DNA from: Prochlorococcus sp. AG-402-K10
GTDB lineage: Bacteria; Cyanobacteriota; Cyanobacteriia; PCC-6307; Cyanobiaceae
DNA: 64,000 nt
Assembly (NCBI GenBank): GCA_003216835.1
Contig: QCIF01000002.1
Span: 124,001-188,000, forward strand
Direction: 5' to 3'
Within the stretch, counting starts at the first letter, position 1; each line of letters starts with the position of its first letter. A model generated the notes under the pieces. It did no database searches. It worked only from the letters and a program-made list of their open reading frames with translations, and was not told the DNA's origin. A program made the position numbers and the translations under genes. Shown one piece after another: positions 9,889 through 20,732 of the stretch.

Positions 9889-10812
9889 ATGAAATTTCTA
9901 TTTGTAATAGATCCAATAAAAAATATAAATCCCTTAAAAGATTCATCTGCTGCTTTAATGCAAGCATCATCAAAAAAAAATATTGAAATCTGGAGTTGTA
10001 CCCCACAAGACCTTGAGGCTAGAGGTGATGAAGTATGGGCATCTTCAGTAAAAGTTGAAGTAAATCCATGGATTTCTTTCAAAAAAAATTACTGCATACC
10101 TCTCGCCGAATTTAATTGCATTTGGATGAGAAAAGATCCGCCTGTAAATGAGGCATATTTATATGCAACCCATCTCTTAGAAGTTGCGGAAAGAAAAGGA
10201 GTAAAAGTAATTAACAAACCTTCATCATTAAGAGCATGGAATGAAAAGTTAGGTGCTTTGAGATACAGCCACTTAATGGCACCAACAATAGTTGCAAGTA
10301 AGGTAAAAGATCTTATTAATTTTGCAAATATAAATAATGAAGTAGTCATAAAACCCCTTGGAGGGAAAGGTGGTCAAGGTGTTATAAGGATAAATAAAAA
10401 TTCCCCAGGTATTAAATCAATCATTGAATTAATAACTTCTCAAGAAGAATTACCAGTTATGATGCAAAAATTTATTCCTGAAGTAATAGAGGGTGATAAA
10501 AGAATAATTATTGTAAATGGTGAAGCAATTGGATCTATAAATAGGATTCCTCAAGGAGGCGATTTTAGGAGTAATTTAGCAATGGGAGGGAAGGCCGAAG
10601 CAACATTATTAACAGAAAAAGAAAAAATTATCTGCTCAGAGTTATCTCAACACTTCAAAGATGAAGGTTTATTTTTTGTAGGTATTGATGTAATAAATGG
10701 AATGCTTAGCGAGATTAATGTAACCAGTCCAACAGGTTTAAGAGAAATAGAAAATTTATCCAATAAGAATGTTTCAGAGGAAGTTATTGAAAAATTAGTG
10801 GAAATTATCTAG
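9889..10812 (+). CDS. gshB: Glutathione synthetase
   Basis: GshB joins gamma-glutamylcysteine and glycine using ATP. The 307-residue protein has the ATP-grasp layout of the bacterial enzyme: N-terminal [15 protein letters not shown] near 82-88, [13 protein letters not shown], the Q-K-F-I-P-E-V strand, [10 protein letters not shown], and the metal-binding E-I-N-V-T-S-P-T-G near the C-terminus. The length is normal. It follows grxC by five bases and its end overlaps the convergent menF end by eight bases. Confidence 0.95.
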   Translation: MKFLFVIDPIKNINPLKDSSAALMQASSKKNIEIWSCTPQDLEARGDEVWASSVKVEVNPWISFKKNYCIPLAEFNCIWMRKDPPVNEAYLYATHLLEVAERKGVKVINKPSSLRAWNEKLGALRYSHLMAPTIVASKVKDLINFANINNEVVIKPLGGKGGQGVIRINKNSPGIKSIIELITSQEELPVMMQKFIPEVIEGDKRIIIVNGEAIGSINRIPQGGDFRSNLAMGGKAEATLLTEKEKIICSELSQHFKDEGLFFVGIDVINGMLSEINVTSPTGLREIENLSNKNVSEEVIEKLVEII

Positions 10813-12217
10813 GATTTTTAGCGAAAAATATTTGTTTTACTATAGATTCAAATTTTAATTTAATCTCATCTATTTCTTTCTCTAAAACAGAACCTGAAAC
10901 TATACCTGAACCAGCAGTAAATTCAATATTTTCTTCAATATATCTTGCGCCTCTTATTGCCAAAAGAAATGAAGCATTTCCTGATGCATCAACCCATCCC
11001 ATTGGAGAAGCATAATTTCCTCTAGGGAAAGACTCAAGAATGTTTATCCAATCCAATGCTTCATTTTTTGGATATCCACAAACAGCCGGAGATGGATGCA
11101 AGTTTTTAAGCAATTCAAAAGGACATATGTTTTCAACTTTAGAGAAAATGAGTGTTTGCAAATGAGAAATATCTCCATAAGAATTCACCTTGATATCACT
11201 TTTTTGAAAGTTTGTTATTTTTGAAACTTCTAAACATTTAACTAAATACTGTATTACATAATTATGTTCCTTTAAGTCTTTAGAACTTCTAAGGAGTTTA
11301 TTAAAATTTGAATTAGTTGAGATAGTTCCAGCAAGAGCCTCTAAAGTTAAATTTGGTTTAGTAAAAGAAAATAATTTTTCTGGAGATGCTCCAAACAAAA
11401 TATCCTTACTATTCCTTTTCCAAACGTATCTGCATGTATTAGGTTGATTTTTTTTTAATCTTTTTAAAATTTCTACTAAATCTAATTTATTTGTAAGTTT
11501 TATTTTAATCCTATTTGCTAAAACTATCTTTTCAAGGATACCTTTCTCTACTAATTGAATGCCTCTATTTACTACTTTTTTCAAATTTAAATTAGAAGTT
11601 TCTAAGGAGTTTAAGAAATCATCAATAATAGGAAAATCAAAACTAGTTTTTAAGCTAGATAATTTTTTTAATTCTGAGCCAGCATTAAGAACTTGATTTC
11701 TAATTGCCCATATTTCTTCAATTAATCTTCTTAATGATGACTTATCTTCAACATGACCATTGATTCTTAACCAGCAATTATTATCACTTTTGATAATTAA
11801 TATTTTTGGTAAGATAGCTTCCAAACTAGGAACATCTGAAGATAAATTTTTATTATTCAAATTTTCAGAAAAAGAAAATAAATAAATTATTTTTGAAAGT
11901 GAGGAACTATGGGATTCATTTGTTAAGTTAATTAAATTTTTAAAATTCTCAGAATTAAACTCATTTGCTACCTCAAATCTTTTTGGGCCATCCAAAGTAA
12001 CATATTTACATTTCTCAAAAGCAATATATGAAATGCCATCAGATTCCTCCCAAAATGAAGAAAAGGGATACTTATTTATAAATAATTCATATACTTGTAA
12101 TAAATCAATACAAGGAATCTCAACACAAATACTTACTAATCCAGAATTTTCTACTTTCTTATCGAAAGTGGAAAATACATCTTTTAAAAAATCTGTAAAT
12201 TTTAAATCATTTTTCAT
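10805..12217 (-). CDS. menF: Isochorismate synthase, phylloquinone pathway
   Basis: A chorismate-utilising enzyme of 470 residues that turns chorismate into isochorismate, the entry step to phylloquinone (vitamin K1), the photosystem I electron carrier. The C-terminal half carries the family blocks: [35 protein letters not shown] and [10 protein letters not shown] followed by E-I-D-E-I-K-x-K. The N-terminal 200 residues are poorly conserved, as usual. It is divergent from menA, menC and menE, which supports MenF over a salicylate or siderophore role. Confidence 0.88.
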   Translation of the reverse strand: MKNDLKFTDFLKDVFSTFDKKVENSGLVSICVEIPCIDLLQVYELFINKYPFSSFWEESDGISYIAFEKCKYVTLDGPKRFEVANEFNSENFKNLINLTNESHSSSLSKIIYLFSFSENLNNKNLSSDVPSLEAILPKILIIKSDNNCWLRINGHVEDKSSLRRLIEEIWAIRNQVLNAGSELKKLSSLKTSFDFPIIDDFLNSLETSNLNLKKVVNRGIQLVEKGILEKIVLANRIKIKLTNKLDLVEILKRLKKNQPNTCRYVWKRNSKDILFGASPEKLFSFTKPNLTLEALAGTISTNSNFNKLLRSSKDLKEHNYVIQYLVKCLEVSKITNFQKSDIKVNSYGDISHLQTLIFSKVENICPFELLKNLHPSPAVCGYPKNEALDWINILESFPRGNYASPMGWVDASGNASFLLAIRGARYIEENIEFTAGSGIVSGSVLEKEIDEIKLKFESIVKQIFFAKNPR

Positions 12218-12318
12218 TACTTATTGAAAATAACTAAAAATCATGCAATAAAGTAAAAAATGTAACTCAATTTATAAACTACATTTAATAATAATGAAAT
12301 TTTGTGTGTTAATTCAAA

Positions 12319-13236
12319 ATGAATGAAAATAAAAAAACATTATGGAAACAAGCAATAAAATGGCCTCTTTATTCTGTTGCAATTCTTCCAGTTTTTATAA
12401 CAGGGGCTTATTTACTCAATCAATATGAAAAAGTAAAAATTTATAATTTGATTTCATTTACTTTAGCTGCAATTTTGATATTAATTTGGGAAAATCTAAC
12501 TAATGATTTATTCGACGCAGAAACAGGGATCGATGAATTTAAATTCCATTCAATTGTAAATCTTATAAAAAATAAAAAAATAATTTCATTTATTGCATAT
12601 ATATCTTTAGGTATTGGTTTATTAATAATTTCAATTATTTCAGTATCAACAAGCATAAACATTTTGATTTTGGTGACAGCTTGCTGCTTATTAGGATATT
12701 TATATCAAGGGCCTCCTTTTAGATTTGGCTATAAAGGTTTAGGAGAACCATTATGCTGGCTTGCATTTGGACCTTTTGCTTACTCTGCAGTCTTAATTGC
12801 ATTAAATCCATCTAATATTTATTTCGAAGATATTCCTTGGAAAGCTTCTTTATTACTTGGTTCGGGACCTTCGTTGGCAACAACTCTTGTATTATTCTGT
12901 TCTCATTTTCATCAAATTATTGAAGATAAAAAGCATGGGAAAAATTCACCTTTAGTTCGCTTAGGAGCAAAAAAAGGTTCTCAATTTGTGCCTTGGATAA
13001 TTTTTACAATATATATTTTTCAACTTTTCACTATAGTTACTGGCTTTATTCCAGTTTTTTGTATCCTTTATTTGATTAGTTTGCCCCAAGCAATAAGACT
13101 GATAAATTTATTACAGTCTTCATATAACAAACCTTCATTAATAAAAAATTGCAAATTCATTGCAATAAAATTTCAAACTCTTAATGGCGTTGGCTTAATC
13201 ACAGGATTAATTTTTAATTACTTGATTCATAAATGA
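12319..13236 (+). CDS. menA: 1,4-dihydroxy-2-naphthoate phytyltransferase
   Basis: A UbiA-superfamily membrane prenyltransferase of 305 residues. In cyanobacteria MenA attaches a phytyl chain to DHNA in phylloquinone synthesis. The first Asp-rich motif appears as N-D-L-F-D-A-E-T-G-I-D (about 62-72); the second is replaced by a shorter C-S-H-F-H-Q-I-I-E-D-K-K-H-G-K. Multiple hydrophobic helices follow. The stop overlaps the menC start by four bases, so menA, menC and menE form an operon divergent from menF. Confidence 0.92.
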   Translation: MNENKKTLWKQAIKWPLYSVAILPVFITGAYLLNQYEKVKIYNLISFTLAAILILIWENLTNDLFDAETGIDEFKFHSIVNLIKNKKIISFIAYISLGIGLLIISIISVSTSINILILVTACCLLGYLYQGPPFRFGYKGLGEPLCWLAFGPFAYSAVLIALNPSNIYFEDIPWKASLLLGSGPSLATTLVLFCSHFHQIIEDKKHGKNSPLVRLGAKKGSQFVPWIIFTIYIFQLFTIVTGFIPVFCILYLISLPQAIRLINLLQSSYNKPSLIKNCKFIAIKFQTLNGVGLITGLIFNYLIHK

Positions 13237-14198
13237 ACTTAATATTTAAAAAAAAATCTTATTGCTTTAATTTATCCACAAAAGTAGAAAATTCTAAAAC
13301 CAGTTACCTTACAAAATCGGGTTGGATAATTAAATTAAAAAATAATGATAAAAAAATTGGATATGGAGAGGTTTCACCGCTGCAAAAAGAAGACTTAAAA
13401 AAATGTGAAGAACAATTAAATATGATTCCTGAGTATGTAGGAGTATTAAATTTATCTGAGCAAATAAATATTTTTCACCCATGCATCCAATCTGCAATAA
13501 ATTCAGCTTTAGCAGAAATAAATGGAAAAATAATTTTTAAAGAAAACTATTTTTTTGATGACCTTGATAAAACAGCCATACTATTAAATCCTAATAATGT
13601 CATTTCAGATTTAAATGAAATTAAAAAAAGTCAATCTAATATTGGAAAATCAGTAACCATAAAATGGAAAGTAGCTTTAAAAAATAATAATGAGGAAGAA
13701 GCAATTTTAGAAGAAATTTTAAGCCAAATAGGCAATAATATTAAATTAAGGATAGATGCGAATTGTTCTTGGGGAAGGGAGATGGCTAACAGATGGGCTG
13801 ATATTTTGAAAGATAACAAAAATATAGATTGGTTGGAACAACCTCTTTCTGTTGATGATATTGATGGACTAAAAGAACTCAACAAAAAAATTCCAATAGC
13901 TTTAGACGAATCACTTTTAAAATTTCCAACTTTGATTGATGATTGGAAGGGTTGGCAAATTAGAAGACCTTCTCAAGAAAAGAATCCAGATAAGCTTTTA
14001 AGAGACTTAGAAAATAAAAAACCTTTAATATCTATAAGCACTTCATTTGAAACTGGAATAGGCAGGAGATGGCTTTATCATTTATCGTCTCTACAATTAC
14101 AGGGACCAACACCAAAAGTTCCTGGTTTAGCAATAAATAAGTTCCCTAACTCTTTCCTATTTTTAAATCAAGCACAAAAGATATGGGATCAACTATGA
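13233..14198 (+). CDS. menC: o-Succinylbenzoate synthase
   Basis: An enolase-superfamily enzyme of 321 residues that dehydrates SHCHC to o-succinylbenzoate. Visible catalytic-barrel motifs are T-I-K-W-K-V-A (candidate base lysine), L-R-I-D-A-N-C-S-W (metal Asp), L-E-Q-P-L (metal Glu) and A-L-D-E-S-L (metal Asp/Glu). The strand that usually carries a second lysine reads W-Q-I-R-R-P-S-Q, so the position is occupied by arginine by my reading. It overlaps menA by four bases and menE by four bases, assuming the menE start at 14195. Confidence 0.88.
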   Translation: MNLIFKKKSYCFNLSTKVENSKTSYLTKSGWIIKLKNNDKKIGYGEVSPLQKEDLKKCEEQLNMIPEYVGVLNLSEQINIFHPCIQSAINSALAEINGKIIFKENYFFDDLDKTAILLNPNNVISDLNEIKKSQSNIGKSVTIKWKVALKNNNEEEAILEEILSQIGNNIKLRIDANCSWGREMANRWADILKDNKNIDWLEQPLSVDDIDGLKELNKKIPIALDESLLKFPTLIDDWKGWQIRRPSQEKNPDKLLRDLENKKPLISISTSFETGIGRRWLYHLSSLQLQGPTPKVPGLAINKFPNSFLFLNQAQKIWDQL

Positions 14199-15397
14199 AA
14201 AGTAAAATTCATATTATTGAAGTTGAAAATAATAACAATCAATCTATAGAGAAAATTATTCAGAAAATTAGAGCGAATAAAATAATTTATATAAAAAACA
14301 AATTTTATAAAAACGAAGAGGCACTAGATCCGATTCATGAAAATGGACCAGCAATTATCTTAAACAGCAGTGGAAGCAGTGGTAAACCTAGAAAATGTTT
14401 TCACCATATAGATAATCTCAAATTATCTGCCGCTGCTTCAGGAAAATGGCTAAAAGAGCAAGGATTTGAATTGCAAAACTGCTTAATTTTTAACACTTTA
14501 CCCCTTCACCATATAAGTGGATTAATGCCGCTTTTTAGAAGTCAAACTTGGGGATGTGATTGTATTAATATTTCTCCGAATTTAATAAAAAACACTCGAG
14601 ACCTTTTACTTTTTACAATTAAATCTAAAAAAAACAAAAAACACTTGATTACGTCATTAGTACCTACCCAATTAAAAAGACTTTTAGCTCAAAAAGATGG
14701 TATTAGTTGGCTAAAAATGTTTGATTTAATTTGGGTAGGTGGAGCTTCAATTACCCACGAAACTGCAGCAAAATGTATAGTAGAAAAAATAAAATTAGCA
14801 CCTTGTTACGGCTCAACTGAAACAGCAGCAATGGTTACAAGTTTAAAACCAAAAGAATTCTTAATGGGTTTTGAAAATGTTGGAGAAATACTACCGGATA
14901 CAAAAATAAGAATTAACGAAAGAGGATTAATTGAGATAAAATCAGCCAGAATTGGAATCGAAATAATAGACTCTGCAAAAACTAAAAATTTCAAAAATAA
15001 AAATGGGTGGTGGCAAACTGGTGATTTAGGTGAAATTAATCAAATCAATAATTCTTTATATTTAAAGTTTCTTGGAAGAATTGATAACGCTTTTAATTCA
15101 GGTGGAGAAATCGTTTTTCCAGAAGTAATTGAATCTCGATTAAATGATTTCATTATGAAAGAAAATATCCCAATTAATAAATGCAATATTTCAAAAATAC
15201 CAGACAAATTATGGGGAAATAGAATTAAAGTAATTGTTGAATTTAGAGAACTGACAAATCATAAAAATATTGAAAATTCATTAAATTTATTAAAAAACTT
15301 TTCTCAAAATTGGCCGAAACATGAAAAACCCGAAAAGTGGATTATTAAAAACAAAAATACAAGTAAAGAAAAAATAAACTATAAATTTAAAAAATAA
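14195..15397 (+). CDS. menE: o-Succinylbenzoate-CoA ligase
   Basis: An ANL-superfamily adenylating enzyme of 400 residues (404 if the earlier ATG at 14183 is used) that activates o-succinylbenzoate with CoA for MenB. The AMP-binding P-loop reads N-S-S-G-S-S-G-K-P-R-K. C-Y-G-S-T-E-T-A-A-M and W-W-Q-T-G-D-L-G follow at the usual spacing, and the C-terminal domain has G-R-I-D-N-A-F-N-S-G-G-E. I prefer ATG 14195 because it forms an ATGA stop-start overlap with menC. The protein is shorter than typical acyl-CoA ligases, as is usual for MenE. Confidence 0.91.
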   Translation: MKSKIHIIEVENNNNQSIEKIIQKIRANKIIYIKNKFYKNEEALDPIHENGPAIILNSSGSSGKPRKCFHHIDNLKLSAAASGKWLKEQGFELQNCLIFNTLPLHHISGLMPLFRSQTWGCDCINISPNLIKNTRDLLLFTIKSKKNKKHLITSLVPTQLKRLLAQKDGISWLKMFDLIWVGGASITHETAAKCIVEKIKLAPCYGSTETAAMVTSLKPKEFLMGFENVGEILPDTKIRINERGLIEIKSARIGIEIIDSAKTKNFKNKNGWWQTGDLGEINQINNSLYLKFLGRIDNAFNSGGEIVFPEVIESRLNDFIMKENIPINKCNISKIPDKLWGNRIKVIVEFRELTNHKNIENSLNLLKNFSQNWPKHEKPEKWIIKNKNTSKEKINYKFKK

Positions 15398-15403
15398 TAA
15401 TAA

Positions 15404-15856
<453 letters not shown>

Positions 15857-15865
15857 TTAAAGAAC

Positions 15866-17053
15866 TTATCTATCAACAGATCCCATAATGACATCTATTG
15901 AACCAAGGATTGCCATAATATCGGCGATTTTGGCACCTTTAAGAATATGAGGCAATATTTGCAAATTATTTAAATCAGCTGCTCTAATTTTAAATCTCCA
16001 TGGGGTAACTTCATTATTTCCTTGAATAAATACACCTATTTCTCCTTTCCCGGACTCTAATCTTGTATACAATTCTCCATTAGGAATTTTAAAAGTTGGA
16101 GCAACCTTCTTCGCTACATATTGATAGTCAATACCAAATATTTCACTCTTTTTATCTTCAGTCGCCATTCTTTGAGCTTCTAAATTTTCTGTTGGACCTC
16201 CTGGAATCATTTTGCAGGCTTGGCGAATGATGCTGAGTGATTGTCTCATCTCTTCAACTCTTACTCGATATCTCGCATAACAATCTCCTTCTTTTTCTGA
16301 AGCAATCTGCCAATCAAAATCGTCATAGCATTCATAACTATCTACTTTCCTTAAATCCCAGGAAACTCCAGAAGCTCTAAGCATTGGGCCAGACAAAGAC
16401 CAATTAATTGCCTGATCTCTTTGAATTGTTCCAAGACCTTCAATTCTTTTTCTAAAAATTGGATTATTTGTGATTAATTTTTCATATTCATCTATCTTAG
16501 GACCGAACCAATCGCAAAAGTCTATACATTTTTCTAACCATCCATATGGAAGATCACATGCAACACCACCTATCCTAAAGAAATTATTATTTATTAGCCT
16601 TTGTCCAGTAGCAGCTTCCCAAAGATCATAAATCATTTCTCTTTCTCTAAAGATATAGAAAAATGGAGTTTGAGCTCCTACATCTGCCAGAAATGGACCA
16701 AGCCATAAAAGGTGATTAGCAATTCTATTAAGTTCCAACATAAGAACTCTTATATAACTTGCCCTTTTGGGAACTGAAATATTTGCTAATCTTTCAGGAG
16801 CATTTACTACAATAGCTTCATAAAACATACCTGCTGCATAATCCATTCTGCTTACATAGGGCACATACATAACATTAGTCCTGTTCTCAGCTATTTTCTC
16901 CATTCCTCTATGCAAATATCCAATTACTGGCTCACAATCAATTACATCCTCACCATCAAGGGTTACAACTAACCTTAAAACCCCATGCATAGAAGGATGA
17001 TGAGGGCCAAAATTGACCACCATTGGTTCTGTTCTAGTCTCTAGCTGAGCCAT
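15866..17053 (-). CDS. ndhH: NAD(P)H-quinone oxidoreductase subunit H (NDH-1, 49-kDa homologue)
   Basis: A core peripheral-arm subunit of the thylakoid NDH-1 complex, which carries respiratory and cyclic electron flow to plastoquinone. The 395-residue protein shows [12 protein letters not shown] at the N-terminus (the quinone-site His region), [19 protein letters not shown], and a C-terminus ending I-M-G-S-V-D-R. The length matches cyanobacterial and plastid NdhH. It is transcribed towards menI and divergent from rsmH, with 38 bp between. Confidence 0.97.
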   Translation of the reverse strand: MAQLETRTEPMVVNFGPHHPSMHGVLRLVVTLDGEDVIDCEPVIGYLHRGMEKIAENRTNVMYVPYVSRMDYAAGMFYEAIVVNAPERLANISVPKRASYIRVLMLELNRIANHLLWLGPFLADVGAQTPFFYIFREREMIYDLWEAATGQRLINNNFFRIGGVACDLPYGWLEKCIDFCDWFGPKIDEYEKLITNNPIFRKRIEGLGTIQRDQAINWSLSGPMLRASGVSWDLRKVDSYECYDDFDWQIASEKEGDCYARYRVRVEEMRQSLSIIRQACKMIPGGPTENLEAQRMATEDKKSEIFGIDYQYVAKKVAPTFKIPNGELYTRLESGKGEIGVFIQGNNEVTPWRFKIRAADLNNLQILPHILKGAKIADIMAILGSIDVIMGSVDR

Positions 17054-17091
17054 TGATAATTTAACCTCTATATAAATCTTAGTCGAAAGTT

Positions 17092-17994
17092 ATGCAAACT
17101 GACCTGTCTGATTCATTTCTTTTCAATCATAAATCAGTAATGACAAATGAAATAATGGCGTCTTTAGAGTATTACCCATCAATCTTTACAAAAAAATTCA
17201 AAGGAATAGACGCAACGCTAGGTGGTGGTGGGCACTCTTATCATTTATTAAAACAATATCCTGATTTAGAAATAATTGGTCTAGATCAAGATCCATTCGC
17301 AAGGAAATCGGCATCAATCAAGCTTGATGAATTCAAAACAAGGATAAAAATAAATGATTCGAATTTTGCGACTTTCGAACCTAACGAAAAAGTTTCTTTT
17401 GTGATTGCAGATCTTGGAGTAAATAGTAACCAACTCGATAACCCTGAAAGAGGATTTAGTTTCCAAAAAGATGGCCCTCTTGATATGCGTATGAATCCTT
17501 TTATTGAGATTGATGCAGAGAAATTAATTGAGAATCTAAGTGAAAAAGATCTAGCCGACTTAATTTATAAATATGGTGAAGAGAGATTATCAAGAAAGAT
17601 TTCTAGGAAAATCAAAATGGATTTAAAAGAAAAAGGAAAATATTCCGGTACAAAAGCTTTAGCATATTCTATTGCTGGCTGCTTCCCACCCAAACAAAGA
17701 TATAAAAAAATACACCCAGCGACAAGAACATTTCAAGCACTCAGAATTGCTGTTAATAAAGAAATTGAAGCACTAGAAAAATTTTTAAAGGTTGTTCCCG
17801 ATTGGTTACTACCAGGCGGAATTATTTCTATTATTAGTTTTCATTCGCTTGAGGATAGGTTAGTTAAAACTTCATTTAAGAATGATCAAAGACTGAAAAA
17901 TTTAACAAAAAAACCAATAACTCCCTCTTCCAAAGAAGTTGAACTTAATAAAAGAGCGAGAAGTGGAAAATTAAGAATTGCTCAATGTAAATAG
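17092..17994 (+). CDS. rsmH: 16S rRNA (cytosine-1402-N4)-methyltransferase
   Basis: RsmH (MraW) methylates C1402 in the 30S decoding site using SAM. The 300-residue protein has the N-terminal H-K-S-V-M-T-N-E-I, the SAM motif D-A-T-L-G-G-G-G-H-S, D-L-G-V-N-S-N-Q-L, G-F-S-F-Q-K-D-G-P-L-D-M-R-M, the K-I-H-P-A-T-R-T-F-Q-A-L-R-I block, and S-F-H-S-L-E-D-R. All are typical. The length and the ATG start at 17092 are ordinary, and it stands outside any cell-division cluster, as in other picocyanobacteria. Confidence 0.96.
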   Translation: MQTDLSDSFLFNHKSVMTNEIMASLEYYPSIFTKKFKGIDATLGGGGHSYHLLKQYPDLEIIGLDQDPFARKSASIKLDEFKTRIKINDSNFATFEPNEKVSFVIADLGVNSNQLDNPERGFSFQKDGPLDMRMNPFIEIDAEKLIENLSEKDLADLIYKYGEERLSRKISRKIKMDLKEKGKYSGTKALAYSIAGCFPPKQRYKKIHPATRTFQALRIAVNKEIEALEKFLKVVPDWLLPGGIISIISFHSLEDRLVKTSFKNDQRLKNLTKKPITPSSKEVELNKRARSGKLRIAQCK

Positions 17995-18004
17995 TTAATA
18001 ATTT

Positions 18005-19150
18005 CTAGCGTAATGATTTGATCGTATCAGTGAGTATTTGAATTGAATGTTTTATATCTTGTGAATTTGTGCTCAATCCAATGCTTAACCTAATTGAAGA
18101 TTCTGCTTCCTTAAAAGATCTTCCTAAAGCAAGTAAGACATGTGAAGGTTCGCCATTACTGCATGCTGATCCACTCGAGCATACTATTTTTGATTTTAAA
18201 AGTTTGTGGAATTTTGTACCGTTTAAATCTAATGCAGTCAAATTTAAATTATGAGGTAATCTTTTTGTAAGGGAACCATTAATTAATAAACCAGAATTAT
18301 TTTCTAATAAACCCTTTAATAAGCTATTTCTATGCATAAGCAATTGCTTAGCATTCTTTTTTTGATTACAAACTGCTATCTCTATTGCTTTAGTAAAACC
18401 AACTATTAAAGGGAGGGGTAAGGTGCCAGCTCTAAAGCCATATTCATGACCTCCTCCAATAATTAAAGGTTCAAGATCAATATCATCATCAATCAAAAGA
18501 AGACCAATTCCTTTGGGACCATATATTTTGTGGGAACTGATCGTTATCATATTGACATCTGAAAAAATATCGTTGACTTCGATATAACCTAAACATTGTG
18601 CAAAATCAGAATGGAAAATTATTTCTCTTAATTTACATATCTTTGAAATATTTTCGATGGGCTGAATAACACCTATTTCATTATTAGCCATCATGATACT
18701 CACCATAAATGTATCGTTTCTTATGTTTTTTATAAAATTATCTTCTGAAATTAAACCATCTTTTTCTGGAGTAATTTCAGTCACTAAAAAGCCTTCTTTT
18801 TTTAATTGATCTAAAGGCTCCAATACAGCTTTATGCTCGGTTTTCAACGTAATAATATGACCATAATTTCCTGTTTTTTTATAGTAATTTCTTGCAAAAC
18901 CTAATAAGGCCAAATTATTAGATTCCGTCGCGCCGCTTGTAAACACAACTTTTTTATTGTTAAGTAATAAATTCTGCTCTATTTTTTCTCTTGAAGCTTC
19001 CAATATAGCGCTTGCGTTTATACTAGCCAGATTTGATTTGCTTGAAGGATTAGAAAATATCTCAGTCCAAAAAGGTTGCATAGCATCCACAACATCTTTA
19101 GAACAAGGAGTTGAAGATTGGTAATCTAGTAGTATAGGAGTTGATAGCAT
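18005..19150 (-). CDS. Cysteine desulfurase (NifS/IscS-like)
   Basis: A PLP enzyme of 381 residues that releases sulfur from cysteine for Fe-S clusters and thiolation. Motifs: N-terminal L-D-Y-Q-S-S-T-P, F-T-S-G-A-T-E-S-N-N-L-A, the PLP lysine in S-S-H-K-I-Y-G-P-K-G, and the mobile-loop cysteine in S-S-G-S-A-C-S-N-G. The C-terminus has R-L-S-I-G. It belongs to the NifS/IscS class rather than SufS by its loop and start. It is ten bases from the convergent rsmH end, and its 5' end faces the response regulator gene. Confidence 0.92.
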   Translation of the reverse strand: MLSTPILLDYQSSTPCSKDVVDAMQPFWTEIFSNPSSKSNLASINASAILEASREKIEQNLLLNNKKVVFTSGATESNNLALLGFARNYYKKTGNYGHIITLKTEHKAVLEPLDQLKKEGFLVTEITPEKDGLISEDNFIKNIRNDTFMVSIMMANNEIGVIQPIENISKICKLREIIFHSDFAQCLGYIEVNDIFSDVNMITISSHKIYGPKGIGLLLIDDDIDLEPLIIGGGHEYGFRAGTLPLPLIVGFTKAIEIAVCNQKKNAKQLLMHRNSLLKGLLENNSGLLINGSLTKRLPHNLNLTALDLNGTKFHKLLKSKIVCSSGSACSNGEPSHVLLALGRSFKEAESSIRLSIGLSTNSQDIKHSIQILTDTIKSLR

Positions 19151-19209
19151 TATGTTTAGTATATAAAATTCTTATTAGTCCTAGAAAATCTAATTCAAGA
19201 ATTGAAAAA

Positions 19210-19938
19210 ATGAATGAAATTAATCAAATAAATAATCAACCGATCAGAAAATCAAAAATTTTGTTAGTTGATGATGAACCTGGATTAAGAACAGCTGTTA
19301 AAACATTTCTGGAAGATGAAGGCTATGAAATATTTGTTGCAGTTGATGGCGAAGATGGATGGGAAAAAGCACAAAAGATTTTTCCTGATTTAATAATTAG
19401 CGATATTATGATGCCCAGAGCTAATGGTTATAATTTATTAGAGAAAATTAGACAGGATGAAAAATTAGGAGGTACCCCAGTAATTTTTCTTACAGCAAAG
19501 GGAATGACATTAGATAGGACAGAAGGTTATCTTGCAGGCATTGATGATTATATTTCTAAACCTTTTGACCCAGATGAATTAGCCGCAAGAGTCAAAAATG
19601 TAATCAATCGTCAAGAGCGATTATTAAAAGAAGCTGCAAGATTTGCCGATATTGATGTAAGCAAAATGGCAAAACAAATAACTGAAATAAAGTATATGCT
19701 TACAGAGCAAAACCCCTCAAATCTAGAAAATGCAATAGATATTCCAAGTTTTACTCCAAGAGAAGCAAGTGTACTTCAGCTTGTAGCAGAAGGTCTAATG
19801 AACAAAGAAATAGCCAGAAAGCTAGAGACTTCTATAAGGAATGTTGAAAAATATGTAAGTAGGCTTTTCATTAAAACAGGAACATCTAGCAGAACTGAAT
19901 TAGTCCGTTATGCTCTTGAAAATCATTTAGTAACATAA
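19210..19938 (+). CDS. Response regulator with receiver and LuxR/NarL-type HTH domains
   Basis: A two-domain transcriptional regulator. I take ATG 19210 (242 residues), where the receiver domain begins a few residues later. A further-upstream TTG at 19141 would overlap the cysteine desulfurase start and add a poor 23-residue leader. The receiver has L-V-D-D-E-P-G, phospho-acceptor Asp65 in L-I-I-S-D-I-M-M-P-R, F-L-T-A-K and K-P-F-D-P-D-E-L. The C-terminal HTH has F-T-P-R-E-A-S-V-L-Q-L-V-A-E-G and N-K-E-I-A-R-K-L. It may correspond to cyanobacterial Ycf29/NarL-group regulators, but I cannot fix the orthologue or its signal. Confidence 0.86.
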   Translation: MNEINQINNQPIRKSKILLVDDEPGLRTAVKTFLEDEGYEIFVAVDGEDGWEKAQKIFPDLIISDIMMPRANGYNLLEKIRQDEKLGGTPVIFLTAKGMTLDRTEGYLAGIDDYISKPFDPDELAARVKNVINRQERLLKEAARFADIDVSKMAKQITEIKYMLTEQNPSNLENAIDIPSFTPREASVLQLVAEGLMNKEIARKLETSIRNVEKYVSRLFIKTGTSSRTELVRYALENHLVT

Positions 19939-19939
19939 T

Positions 19940-20641
19940 TTATTTAATTTTCTCAAATTCAATTAATTTAGAAAAATAAAAAGGGGCTTGATTTAATTTG
20001 TTTCTAACTACAGTAAATCCTTTTGCATTAGCAGCCTTAATAATGCCCTTTTCTCTTAATGTATATGCTCTTGTAGTTTTACTTGGTCCTGGAAATAATT
20101 TACCTATATTCTTGAGAATAGCAAGAACGGGAGTATAAGGAGCAAAACTAACGATTAGCTTTTCTTTACTTAAATCGCATAGATGTTTGACCATTTCCTC
20201 TGCGACTGGTTGAGGATAATGAATAAATACATCTAAACAAATGACAACATCAAATAATCCTCTTAATTGTTCCAGATCACAGGTTTCAAATTTTATTTTT
20301 CTTTTATTTAGCCCTAATTCATTTATACGTTTCTTTGTTTCTTTAATCATTTCAGAAGAAATGTCGCTTAACTGCAACTCTTGTATACCAAGTCTTAATA
20401 AAGGAATCGCTAGACTTCCAACACCACACCCAGCATCACAAAAACTTTTTTTTGTTAGTTCAGGATAGTGCTTTATATATGTAATTACATCATCTACAGT
20501 CTTTTGATGCCCTTTTCTAATATTTTTCTGAACTGTATTAATTTCATCAGATTTGCTATAAATTTTGTTCCATCGATCAAAGCCAGTACCATTGAAATAC
20601 TCCCTAACCTCGCTTTTCTCTAGAATTTTTTTAGATGACAT
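19940..20641 (-). CDS. chlM: Magnesium-protoporphyrin IX O-methyltransferase
   Basis: ChlM transfers a methyl group from SAM to the 13-propionate of Mg-protoporphyrin IX in chlorophyll synthesis. The 233-residue protein starts with an N-terminal segment containing R-E-Y-F-N-G-T-G-F-D-R-W, typical of ChlM. The SAM fold then shows F-C-D-A-G-C-G-V-G-S-L and V-V-I-C-L-D-V-F-I-H-Y-P, and F-P-G-P-S-K-T-T-R-A-Y is the substrate-domain mark. It is convergent with the response regulator, one base apart. Confidence 0.95.
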   Translation of the reverse strand: MSSKKILEKSEVREYFNGTGFDRWNKIYSKSDEINTVQKNIRKGHQKTVDDVITYIKHYPELTKKSFCDAGCGVGSLAIPLLRLGIQELQLSDISSEMIKETKKRINELGLNKRKIKFETCDLEQLRGLFDVVICLDVFIHYPQPVAEEMVKHLCDLSKEKLIVSFAPYTPVLAILKNIGKLFPGPSKTTRAYTLREKGIIKAANAKGFTVVRNKLNQAPFYFSKLIEFEKIK

Positions 20642-20732
20642 AATATTTTATAGAGATTTTATTCTTTTCAATACTAACCAACTGGCGCTCAAGTAATTGC
20701 ACGCCATTATAGGAAAGAATTGATTTGTTATT

